Part shown: positions 7,911-15,745 of the stretch, in pieces | How positions within the stretch are numbered: the first letter of the stretch is position 1 | Layout: the number at the start of each line of letters is the position of its first letter | Source: Streptomyces sp. CB00316 | GTDB lineage: Bacteria > Actinomycetota > Actinomycetes > Streptomycetales > Streptomycetaceae | Length of the DNA: 64,000 bases | Assembly: GCF_001905595.1 (NCBI RefSeq) | Contig: NZ_LIXI01000003.1 | Span: 496,001 to 560,000 of the forward strand | Reading direction: 5' to 3' | Program-made: the position numbers and the translations under genes | The notes under the pieces: generated by a model | The model's input: only the letters and a program-made list of their open reading frames with translations | Databases searched by the model: none | What the model was told of the DNA's origin: nothing

Positions 7911-9299
7911 ATGTGCCCGACGCAGGATGACGCGGCCGGCCCGCCTCACCACGGCTCCGGTCCGGAGCGGGGCACGGACGGCGCGGACCCCTTCGAGGTC
8001 GACGAGGAGGTCCAGCACGCCCTGGACCGGCTCACCCTGCTCATCAACGCGGCTGAGGCCCTTTCCAGCACGCTCGAAGTGGACCAGGGGCTCCGCCGGC
8101 TCTGCCGCACGCTCATTCCGGGCCTTGCCGACTGGTGTGCGGTCGACCTGCTCGACGAGCGAGGGCGGCTGCGCAGGCTCGTCGTCGAGCACCGGGACGC
8201 CGACGTGACCTCGCCGGGCCTGGACGAGGGGCTGCTGCCCCCGGCCGAGGGCTCGGCGGCCTCGGTCGCCCGCGCGCTGCTGGGCGTGGGGCCCGTACTG
8301 CTCACCGACTTTTCCCCGCTGAAGGACGCGGACGACCCCCTGTGCTCCCGGGAGAAGGAACTCTTCGAGCGTCTGGCGGCCGACACGGCGGTCGTCGCCC
8401 CGCTGAGAGCCCGGCGTCAGGTGCTCGGTGTGCTGACCCTGGCCCGTACCCGCAGGGAAGCCAGGCTGACCGAGGACGACCTCTCCCTCGTCGAGGATCT
8501 CGGCCGCAGGGTGGCGCTGGCCGTCGACAACGCGCGCCTGCACGCGGAGGCGCAGCACACGGCAGAGCGGCTGCAGCGCTCCTTGCTGCCCGACCTGCCC
8601 ACGGACGGGCCGCTCGATGTGGCGGCCCGCTACCAGCCGGCGAGTGCCACCGCCCGGGTGGGCGGCGACTGGTACGACGCCTTCGTGCTGCCGGACGGCG
8701 CCATGACACTGATCATCGGCGATATGGCGGGACATGATCTGCGGGCCGCGGTCATGATGAGCCAGACGCGCAACATGCTCCGAGGCATCGCCTGCGACCG
8801 CAAGGAACCGCCCGGCAAGATCCTCGCCCGGCTGGACGCGGCGCACCACATCCTCTACCCCCACCAGACGCTGACCTGCATCTACGCGCTGGTCGAACGG
8901 CTGGGCGCGGACGAGCCGTGGCTGCTGCACTACGCGGTCGCGGGCCACCCCGCGCCCCTGCTCGTGACGCACGACGGCGAGACCCGCTTCTTCACGGGCG
9001 GCCGCAGCCTCATGCTCGGGGTCGATGCCGAGGTCCATCGCCCCGACGCGACCGACATCCTGCCGCCCAGCTCGACCGTGCTGCTCTACACCGACGGCCT
9101 CGTCGAGCGCCGCGAGGAAGACCTGGACCGAGGCTTGGCGCGTCTGAGGCAGCACGCGGCGGCCCTGGCCCGTGAGCCGCTCACGACGTTCTGCGACGAG
9201 ATCCTGGAAGGCATGGCCGGGGGCGGTTCGGACGACGTCGCTCTGATCGCGGTCCGAACGGCGCCGCCGCACGCCAGGAACGCCGTGGCCACCCCTTGA
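7911..9299 (+). CDS. GAF-domain SpoIIE-type PP2C phosphatase
   Basis: 462 residues from the ATG at 7911 (GAGAGAGGCAAGGA upstream); the open frame starts earlier at 7740, but that stretch is not conserved. An N-terminal GAF domain (about 30-210) is followed by a PP2C/SpoIIE domain. Metal-binding motifs are visible: GGDWYDAF, GDMAGHD, YTDGLVERREEDLD and GSDDVALIAV. Such proteins dephosphorylate STAS anti-anti-sigma factors in partner-switching pathways. No anti-sigma kinase domain is fused and none is encoded nearby, so its partner must lie elsewhere. Confidence 0.9.
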   Translation: MCPTQDDAAGPPHHGSGPERGTDGADPFEVDEEVQHALDRLTLLINAAEALSSTLEVDQGLRRLCRTLIPGLADWCAVDLLDERGRLRRLVVEHRDADVTSPGLDEGLLPPAEGSAASVARALLGVGPVLLTDFSPLKDADDPLCSREKELFERLAADTAVVAPLRARRQVLGVLTLARTRREARLTEDDLSLVEDLGRRVALAVDNARLHAEAQHTAERLQRSLLPDLPTDGPLDVAARYQPASATARVGGDWYDAFVLPDGAMTLIIGDMAGHDLRAAVMMSQTRNMLRGIACDRKEPPGKILARLDAAHHILYPHQTLTCIYALVERLGADEPWLLHYAVAGHPAPLLVTHDGETRFFTGGRSLMLGVDAEVHRPDATDILPPSSTVLLYTDGLVERREEDLDRGLARLRQHAAALAREPLTTFCDEILEGMAGGGSDDVALIAVRTAPPHARNAVATP

Positions 9300-9634
9300 C
9301 AGAAGTTCGGATCACGCCTGTACCGCTCCTCCACGACGCCGACGCCGACGCCCCGCGCCGTCGGAACGGTCCCCGAGGAGCGCTCCGCTCAGGGGGAAGC
9401 CGAGTGGCGCGAGGCGACCGCGGTGGCGAGCGCGTCGACAGAATCCGGGCAGCAGCGCGAAACCGCCGTGCCGGCCACGTTCGGCGTGGACCGGCACACC
9501 GGGCTGCGCGACATCGCCTCGATGTCGCGCAGCCCGGTGCGGGGGGACACCTCCAGCTCACGGGCGAGCGCGGCCGCGGAGAGCCGGCCGCGCCGGCGCG
9601 GCAGGACCAGGGAGACCAGTCGATCGGCACGCAT
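9300..9634 (-). pseudogene. WYL/YafY-family regulator remnant, frameshifted and truncated
   Basis: From an ATG at 9634 the minus strand reads MRADRLVSLVL, then AAALARELEVSPRTGLRDIEA, the typical N-terminal HTH of WYL-domain regulators. The expected continuation, PVHAERGRHGGFALLPGF, is present but in another frame (9497 downwards). Homology then fades and no WYL domain follows. A 20-bp inverted duplication sits exactly at the frame change. The remnant lies downstream of the phosphatase stop and cannot be functional as read. Confidence 0.75.
9497..9539. repeat. Perfect 20-bp inverted repeat with 3-bp loop inside the pseudogene
   Basis: Arms 9497-9516 and 9520-9539 are exact reverse complements around CCT. 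On the minus strand one arm encodes the conserved TGLRDIE segment of the WYL-regulator HTH; the other arm replaces the residues that normally follow. This looks like a template-switch inverted duplication and not a designed terminator. Confidence 0.8.
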
Positions 9635-9789
9635 GCGAAAACCCTGGAGGAATACATGACATGAGCTGTCGTGATGCGCTGCGGGGCGCAAGGCGTTGAG
9701 TTGTGCATGTTCCGGAGGAGGTTCATGCGGGGGAACCGCCCGCCCCCGCCCAGGTCGTCGACCCGGACGGGGGCGTCAGGAGCCGTCGG

Positions 9790-10602
9790 TCAGCGCGCCG
9801 GCCGGAGCTCCAGCGTGCAGCACTTCACGCTGCCGCCGGCCTTGAGGAGTTCGGACAGGTCCACACCGACCGGGCGGAAACCGCGGTCGCGGAGCTGGTC
9901 CGCGAGAGCCGTGGCGTTCTGCGGCAGGACCACATTCAGCCCGTCCGACGTGGCGTTCAGCCCGAACACCGCCGCGTCCTCCGCCGAGGCGAGCACGGCG
10001 TCCGGGAAGAGGCGTCGCAGAACGGCGAGGCTGCCGGGGGAGAAGGCCCCCGGGTAGTAGGCGACCGTCTTCTCGTCCAGCACGGTGAGGGCCGTGTCCA
10101 GGTGGTAGTAGTCGGGGTCCACCAGGGTCAGCCCGATCACCGGGCGGCCGAAGAACTCCTGGGCCTCGTCGTGGGAACGGGGATCGCTGCGGAACCCCGT
10201 ACCGGCGAGCAGGAGCTCACCCACGAGCAGATAGTCGCCCTCCCCTTCGTTGACGACGCTCGCGGTGCGCAGGTCCGGGAAGCCGTTGTCGTGCAACCAG
10301 TCGTGGTAAGCCGGACCCTCGGCGATCCGCTCGGCGTCACGGAATCGGGCCACGAGGGCGCGCCCGTCGACGACTGTGGCGCCGTTGGCGGCGAAGACCA
10401 TGTCGGGGAGTCCTCGGACGGGTTCGATGGTGTCGACGGTGTGCCCGAGGCTCAGGTAGACCTCGCGCAGTCGCTCCCACTGGGCGATGGCCAGCGGAGT
10501 GTCGACAGGCTTCTTCGGGTCCATCCACGGATTGATGGAGTAGACCACGTCGAAGTAGGTGGGCCGGCACATGAGGTAGTGCCGGGCACGTGCGGTACGC
10601 AT
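9790..10602 (-). CDS. ddaH: N(G),N(G)-dimethylarginine dimethylaminohydrolase
   Basis: 270 residues, the normal size for DDAH. It should hydrolyse methylated arginines to citrulline and methylamines, or act as a related amidinotransferase-fold hydrolase. Seen: an N-terminal CRPTYFDV, substrate-loop MVFAANGATVV near residue 69, the catalytic His in YYHLDTAL near 167, and the catalytic Cys near the C-terminus in GGSVKCCTLEL. The ATG at 10602 lies 18 bp after the stop of the upstream formyltransferase on the same strand, suggesting co-transcription from the iron-box promoter. Dimethylargininase and arginine deiminase share this fold, so substrate is the main doubt. Confidence 0.85.
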   Translation of the reverse strand: MRTARARHYLMCRPTYFDVVYSINPWMDPKKPVDTPLAIAQWERLREVYLSLGHTVDTIEPVRGLPDMVFAANGATVVDGRALVARFRDAERIAEGPAYHDWLHDNGFPDLRTASVVNEGEGDYLLVGELLLAGTGFRSDPRSHDEAQEFFGRPVIGLTLVDPDYYHLDTALTVLDEKTVAYYPGAFSPGSLAVLRRLFPDAVLASAEDAAVFGLNATSDGLNVVLPQNATALADQLRDRGFRPVGVDLSELLKAGGSVKCCTLELRPAR

Positions 10603-10620
10603 GGGTGAGGGTCCCGATCG

Positions 10621-11565
10621 TCAGGGGCGGCCGGTGAGATAGCCGCCCATCGAGGTGAAGTACTCGGTCGCGCGAAGTTCGCGGCCGTCCCCGGTCCGTA
10701 CGCGGGTGATGGCCAGACCGTGGTTGCGGCCGGTTCGGGCATCGGCTCCGGCGACGATCACGACGCCGTCGCCCTCGCGGTAGAAGATCCGGCCCGGGGT
10801 GCCGCCGTAGCGGCCCTCGGACACGACAGCGGAGAGGACCTCGAGCCGCTGCCCCTTGTGGAAGGTGAAGGCACTCGGGTACGGAGCGGACTGGGCGCGG
10901 ATCAGACGCTCCAGGTCCTGCGCCGGCCAGTTCCAGTCGATACGGATGTCCTCCTCGGCCCGCTTGTGGAAGAAGCTGGCCTTCGAGCGGTCCTGCCGGG
11001 TGAACTCGGTCTGTCCCGAGGCGATCAGGCCCAGCGCCTCGGTGGTGACCGGGGCGATGAGGTCGACCGTACGGTGGAAGAGGTCGGTGGCCGTGTCCGC
11101 CGGTCCGACGGTGACCGACCGCTGGACGACGATGTCGCCCGCGTCCAGCTCCTCGTCCATCAGGTGGGCGGTGACGCCGACTTCCGGCTCACCGTTGATG
11201 AGCGCCCAGATCAGCGGCGAGAAGCCCGCGTAGGCGGGCAGCAGGGAGTCGTGGATGTTCAGCGTGCCGTGGACCGGCAGGTTGTAGATCTCCGGCGGCA
11301 TCCACGTCCGCCAGTTGTTGGCGACGATGATGTCCGGGGCCACCTCCTTGAGGCGGTCCACCAGTTCACCGTCCGGTCGGTTGCGGATGATCACGGGGAT
11401 CCCGTGCTTCTCCGCCAGATCGGCCACCGAGTCGCTCCAGATCTTCTCGTAGGCGTGCTCGCTTCTCGGGTGCGTCACGACCGTCACCACGTCGTGTTCG
11501 GAGTCCAGCAGCGCTTGCAGGGTGCGGTGCCCCCAGGTCTGGTAACCGAACATGACGACCCGCAT
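10621..11565 (-). CDS. Formyltransferase (Fmt-like fold), probably iron-regulated
   Basis: 314 residues. An N-terminal formyltransferase domain carries the catalytic triad pattern: Asn and His in LNIHDSLLPAYAG (near 103) and Asp in ELDAGDI (near 140). A C-terminal Fmt-C-like domain follows. AAGGAGG lies just before the ATG at 11565. A DmdR/IdeR-type box lies 40 bp upstream. Housekeeping methionyl-tRNA formyltransferase is not expected to be iron-controlled. Formyltransferases of hydroxamate siderophore pathways (CchA formylates N5-hydroxyornithine) have this fold and regulation, so a siderophore-related role is inferred. No siderophore NRPS is in the window. Confidence 0.8.
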   Translation of the reverse strand: MRVVMFGYQTWGHRTLQALLDSEHDVVTVVTHPRSEHAYEKIWSDSVADLAEKHGIPVIIRNRPDGELVDRLKEVAPDIIVANNWRTWMPPEIYNLPVHGTLNIHDSLLPAYAGFSPLIWALINGEPEVGVTAHLMDEELDAGDIVVQRSVTVGPADTATDLFHRTVDLIAPVTTEALGLIASGQTEFTRQDRSKASFFHKRAEEDIRIDWNWPAQDLERLIRAQSAPYPSAFTFHKGQRLEVLSAVVSEGRYGGTPGRIFYREGDGVVIVAGADARTGRNHGLAITRVRTGDGRELRATEYFTSMGGYLTGRP

Positions 11566-11604
11566 GGAGGTGCCTCCTTGGAAGAGCGATGACCGGCGCC
11601 TCAG

Positions 11605-11623
11605 TAAAGCAAGCCTTACCTAA
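11605..11623 (-). promoter_or_regulatory. Iron box (DmdR1/IdeR-type operator)
   Basis: The minus strand reads TTAGGTAAGGCTTGCTTTA, matching about 14 of 19 positions of the actinobacterial consensus TTAGGTTAGGCTMACCTAA. It is centred about 49 bp upstream of the formyltransferase ATG, where it would block its promoter when iron is sufficient. The divergent amidohydrolase begins at 11779, so it could also be affected. Confidence 0.75.
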
Positions 11624-11778
11624 GAGCACAACGGCCCATGATTCGCAGCGGGGTTGACGGCCCAGGTCGGCCGGAATCGCACCATGCCGTCGACAGGCAG
11701 GGGCCGGCGGGTTAGCTTGGCCCGGCCCGCTCTCCGGCCGTGCGCCGTGGGTCCGACCGCGACGGGGAGGGACCTCCC

Positions 11779-13359
11779 ATGCTCTGTACGAGGCTGACGA
11801 ACGCCCGCATCCTCACGATGGACCCGCACCACCCCGTCGCTCGCGACCTGGGCATCTGGCGGGGCCGGATCGTCGGCGTGGACGAGGCGGTGACCGTTCT
11901 GCCGGCCCGCGAGGTGGTCGATCTCCAGGGCGCCACCGTGCTGCCCGGCTTCATCGACAGCCATGTCCACCTTGCCTGGGCCGGGTTGAAGGCCCGTACG
12001 CCGAGCATCGCCCCGTGTGCGCGGATCGAGGACATCCTCGCCGTCGTGGACGAGGCCGCCCGCCGCCCCGCACCACCCGGTGCCTGGCTGGATATCGCCG
12101 GTTACGACCAGCGGGCGCTGGGACGCCATCTGACCGCCGCCGAACTGGACCGGGTGAGCCACGGCCGCAAGATCCTCCTGATGCACGACTCCGGACACGC
12201 CTGTGTCGTCAACACCGCCGTCCTGGACCTGCTGCCGGCCGAGGTGGAGCACGAGGAGGGCTTCCTCGCCGAGAGCGCCATGACCGCCGCCCGCCGGCTG
12301 CGGCTGCCGTACTCCCAGGAGGAGCTCGCCGACGCGATCGAACACGCCGCCCGCGCCTGCCTCGCCGAGGGCGTCACGGCCTGCGCCGAGGCCGGAATCG
12401 GCGGCGGGCTGCTGGGCCACAGCCCCGTCGAACTCGGCGCCTACCAACTGCTGCGCGACCAGGGCAGGCTGCCCCTGCGCGTCCAGCTCATGGCCTCCGG
12501 AGACACTCTTCGTACCCGTGCGGCCCACCCCGGCGACGGATTCACCCAGGCCCTGGACCTGGGCCTGCGTACCGGGTTCGGCGACGACTGGCTCTCCCTG
12601 GGTGCCCTGAAGATCTACACCGACGGCGGCATGATGGCGCGCACGGCCGCGCTCACCTCCCCGTACGAAGGGACGGGCGACACCGGCCGGTTCCAGGACG
12701 ACCCCGACCGGCTCACCCGCCTCATCGTGGACGGCCACCTCGCCGGCTGGCAGCTCGCCGTCCACGCGATCGGGGACCGCGCCGCCGACCTCGCCCTGGA
12801 CGCCCTGGAACGCGCCCAGAAGGTCAAGCCCCGGCCCGACGCGCGCCACCGCATCGAACACGCCGGACTCATCCGCCCCGACCAGCTGCCCCGCTTCGCC
12901 GCGCTCGGAGTGAGCGCGGTGATCCAGCCCAACTTCCTGCGGTACTTCGGCGACGACTACGCGACGGTGATGGGGGAGCGGCGGGCCGACTGGATGTACC
13001 GCGGCCAGGGGTTCCTGGACCACGGCGTCACCCTCGTCGGTTCCTCCGACCGGCCCGTCACCGACGGTTCCCCGCTGCGGGCGATCCAGTTCATGGTCGA
13101 GAGGGTCTCCGCGTCGGGCCGGATCATCGGTGGGGACGAGGCGGTCGGCGTCGGCGAGGCCGTCCGCGCCTACACGGTCGCCGGCGCCCACGCCTGCCGC
13201 TGGGACGACACGGCGGGCACCCTCTCCCCGGGCAAGCGCGCCGACTTGGTGGTCCTCGGCGACGACCCGCACCGCGTCGACCCTACGCGGATCGGGGACA
13301 TCGAGATCGTGACGACGTACGTGGACGGCCGGGACGCCCGGGAGGCCCTGCGCGCCTGA
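11779..13359 (+). CDS. Amidohydrolase, YtcJ-like metal-dependent hydrolase
   Basis: 526 residues. The ATG at 11779 follows GGGGAGGGA; an earlier in-frame ATG at 11740 lacks a ribosome site. Amidohydrolase-superfamily signatures: LPGFIDSHVHLAW near residue 57, the substrate-domain segment YTDGGMMARTAAL near 284, AVHAIGDRAAD near 326, HRIEHAGLI near 357 and SSDRPVTDGSPL near 424. The C-terminus closes with GTLSPGKRADLVVL of the composite beta domain. Members hydrolyse C-N bonds of many substrates, so only the class can be assigned. It is divergent from the iron-box gene and shares a 213-bp upstream region with it. Confidence 0.85.
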   Translation: MLCTRLTNARILTMDPHHPVARDLGIWRGRIVGVDEAVTVLPAREVVDLQGATVLPGFIDSHVHLAWAGLKARTPSIAPCARIEDILAVVDEAARRPAPPGAWLDIAGYDQRALGRHLTAAELDRVSHGRKILLMHDSGHACVVNTAVLDLLPAEVEHEEGFLAESAMTAARRLRLPYSQEELADAIEHAARACLAEGVTACAEAGIGGGLLGHSPVELGAYQLLRDQGRLPLRVQLMASGDTLRTRAAHPGDGFTQALDLGLRTGFGDDWLSLGALKIYTDGGMMARTAALTSPYEGTGDTGRFQDDPDRLTRLIVDGHLAGWQLAVHAIGDRAADLALDALERAQKVKPRPDARHRIEHAGLIRPDQLPRFAALGVSAVIQPNFLRYFGDDYATVMGERRADWMYRGQGFLDHGVTLVGSSDRPVTDGSPLRAIQFMVERVSASGRIIGGDEAVGVGEAVRAYTVAGAHACRWDDTAGTLSPGKRADLVVLGDDPHRVDPTRIGDIEIVTTYVDGRDAREALRA

Positions 13360-13596
13360 GGTGCCGGGACGCGGGTTGCAGTCCCGTTCTCCCGCCATGA
13401 GATCAGGGAATCAACTCCTTTTTCGTGTTATTCAGGGTGAATGGGGACATCGGCCCCGTAGGTTGGGGAGAAACGCCACTCGACTGGCGTCCTATGTCCC
13501 CCGACACCGCAGCCGGACGAGCGCCGGGCCGCCGTGTTCCACCGGTCGCCCGGCGCCCCGCGCGCCGCTGTTCACGAACGAGGAAAGGCAGGGCAG

Positions 13597-14763
13597 GTGA
13601 ACGTGCTTGGGATCATCGCCTCCGGTGTGGCCGCGCTGTTCATCACGGTCGTACTCGCCAAGGGTGTCCGCCGTACGGCGCTCCGCTCCGGCATCGGCCG
13701 TGAGCCGGGCGCGCGCCCCTCGCGTGCCGGGGTGGTGCGCAGACTGGGCGGCGCGACGGTCGTCATCGGCGTCGGTACGGCTGCCGCCGCCGGCTCGGGA
13801 CTCGGAGCGGCCGGCGACGGGGGAAGGGCCGTCACCGGGCTGCTGGCCGGGGCCGGAATCGTCGCCGCCCTCGGGCTCGTCCACGATGTGCGGCCGCTCG
13901 GCGTCCCCCTGCGGGTGGCGGTCCAGACGGCCGCCGCCACGCTCGCCGTGTGCCTGGTCGGTCTGTCGCCGGTGGCGGGCGTCCTGGCCGTGATCTGGAT
14001 CGTCCTCGTCACCCAGGCCTTCTCCCTCCTCGACACCTCCGACGGAGCCCTGGCGACCGTCGGCGGCGTCACCGCCGCCGGGCTGCTCGCCTGCGCGGCC
14101 GTCGACGGCCGGTCCGGGCTCGCCCTGGTGCCCGCCACCCTGCTCGCCGGGCTCATCGGCTTCCTGCTGCACAACTGGCACCCCGCGCGCCTCCGTCCCG
14201 GCGCCTCCGCCTCCCTCTTCACCGGCTTCGTCCTCGCCTCCTCCGGCGCGCTGATCCATGCGGCGGCACCGCCGGAACGCGCCGCCTGGGCCGCGCTGCC
14301 CGTCCTCGCTACCGTCGCCCTCGCCGACACCGCCCTCGTCCTGATCTCCCGCCGCCGCGCCTCGCGCCCCCTGCTCCAGGACGGCGGCGACCACATCACG
14401 CACCGTCTGCGCCGGGTCCGCGTCACCGTGCCCGGGACGGCCGTCGTCCTCGGCCTGTGGGCGGGTGCGGCGGTGGCGACCGGCACGTCGGTGTACGCGG
14501 GGGTGCTGCACCCCGCCCTCGCCCTCGTACCGCCGGCGGGCAGCGCCCTGGCCGTCCTCGCCCTGCTGAGGATCCCGGCGTACGCGGCTCCGCCCAGGAC
14601 CGCCACCCGCCGCCCGGCCCCCGGCACCCCTGCGCGCACCGCACCGCCCACGCCACCCGCACCGGCAGCCGCCGAGCCGGCCAGGACGCCCGCCGGCCGC
14701 CCCACCGTGCCCCCGCCGCCCACCGGCCGCCCCACCGTCGGCCTCACCGCCGACCGGAGCTGA
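13597..14763 (+). CDS. MraY/WecA-type glycosyltransferase family 4 protein
   Basis: 388 residues from a GTG at 13597 (AGGAAAGG upstream). About ten membrane helices span residues 1-325; the last 60 residues are Pro/Ala/Thr-rich and cytosolic. The family's Mg/catalytic motif appears as SLLDTSDGALA (near 147), and the late HxxH motif as HITHRLRR (near 267). These place it with polyprenyl-phosphate GlcNAc-1-phosphate transferases. The usual NxxDxxDG is altered to LLDTSDG, so activity on the canonical substrate is uncertain. It is convergent, 24 bp apart, with a family-2 glycosyltransferase, suggesting a cell-envelope or polysaccharide role. Nothing supported lies in 13360-13596. Confidence 0.75.
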   Translation: MNVLGIIASGVAALFITVVLAKGVRRTALRSGIGREPGARPSRAGVVRRLGGATVVIGVGTAAAAGSGLGAAGDGGRAVTGLLAGAGIVAALGLVHDVRPLGVPLRVAVQTAAATLAVCLVGLSPVAGVLAVIWIVLVTQAFSLLDTSDGALATVGGVTAAGLLACAAVDGRSGLALVPATLLAGLIGFLLHNWHPARLRPGASASLFTGFVLASSGALIHAAAPPERAAWAALPVLATVALADTALVLISRRRASRPLLQDGGDHITHRLRRVRVTVPGTAVVLGLWAGAAVATGTSVYAGVLHPALALVPPAGSALAVLALLRIPAYAAPPRTATRRPAPGTPARTAPPTPPAPAAAEPARTPAGRPTVPPPPTGRPTVGLTADRS

Positions 14764-14787
14764 CCCGGAGGCGGCGGCCGGCGCTCC

Positions 14788-15711
14788 TCACGCCCGCCGC
14801 CGAGCCACCGTTGCCCGGGCCGCCGTCCGCGCGTACGGGAACACCATCAGGAACGGCGCCCACGGCCAGGTGTGGCGCAGGCAGTACACCCACCACTGGC
14901 GCGGCGGCAGTTCCCGCACGGAGGTCACCCGGCGCAGCGCCTCGCGCACCCCGATCCCCGGCTCCCTGGAGCCGGGGACGTCCGGCCCCTCCGCGCACAC
15001 GCCGACGGGCCACGGGGCGACGAACGCGGGCACCCCGGCCCGCCGGGCGCGGAACCCGTGGTCGTAGTCGCCCATCCGGTGGCGGAAGACCTTGTCGAGG
15101 TCCCCGACCAGGTCGTACGCGGCCCGCGAGAGCAGCACCACCCGGCCGTCGTACGTGTCGCACGGCTCGGGTTGCTCCCCGCCGGGCTCCACGAGCACGA
15201 GGGACCGGCCGCGCCGCCCCGAGTACACCGTGGCCCCGTCCGGGTCCCGGACCGCCCCGACGACGACCGCCCCGGTCCCGACCGCGTCCGCGGCGCCCAT
15301 GAGCCGGGCGAGGGCGTCCGGGTACAGCTCGACCCCGTCGTCGAGCCACAGCTGGTGCGTCCACCGGTGGCTCGGGCCGCCGGGTCTGCCGCTGTGCGAA
15401 CCGCCTCCGCCTCCGCCGCTGCGGCTGTTGCGGCTGGCGATGCGCATCGCCTGGTTACGGGGGACGTCCGCGCCCACCGACATCACCTCGACGGACGGAT
15501 GGAGGAGGCGGACGGCCTCCGGAGTACCGTCGGTGGAGCCCGCGTCCACCAGGTGCACACCCAGCGTGGCGTGGGCCGGAAGACCCTGCTGGCTCTCCAG
15601 GGCGCTCAGCGCCGACAGGGTCCTCGCACGCCGGTTGTGACTCGTCATCAGCACGGCCAGGTGGACGGAGTGCACGGCGAAGCTCCTCACTGCACGGATC
15701 TCATCATTCAT
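14788..15711 (-). CDS. Family 2 glycosyltransferase
   Basis: About 307 residues. The GT-A nucleotide-binding start LAVLMTSHNRRARTLSAL is followed by LVDAGSTDGTPEAV and a DxD-like LWLDDGVELYPDA; an acceptor-side segment GDYDHGFRARRAGV follows. A short glycine run (GGGGGGS) interrupts the catalytic domain near residue 115 and is probably a flexible loop. The start is uncertain: ATG at 15711 (MNDEIRAV) is used, but a GTG just before the first conserved strand would also serve. The gene is divergent from the PI-PLC-domain protein with only 34 bp between starts. Confidence 0.75.
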   Translation of the reverse strand: MNDEIRAVRSFAVHSVHLAVLMTSHNRRARTLSALSALESQQGLPAHATLGVHLVDAGSTDGTPEAVRLLHPSVEVMSVGADVPRNQAMRIASRNSRSGGGGGGSHSGRPGGPSHRWTHQLWLDDGVELYPDALARLMGAADAVGTGAVVVGAVRDPDGATVYSGRRGRSLVLVEPGGEQPEPCDTYDGRVVLLSRAAYDLVGDLDKVFRHRMGDYDHGFRARRAGVPAFVAPWPVGVCAEGPDVPGSREPGIGVREALRRVTSVRELPPRQWWVYCLRHTWPWAPFLMVFPYARTAARATVARRRA

Positions 15712-15745
15712 GCATAAAAGCTGATAATCCGCATAGGCTGAGTGA

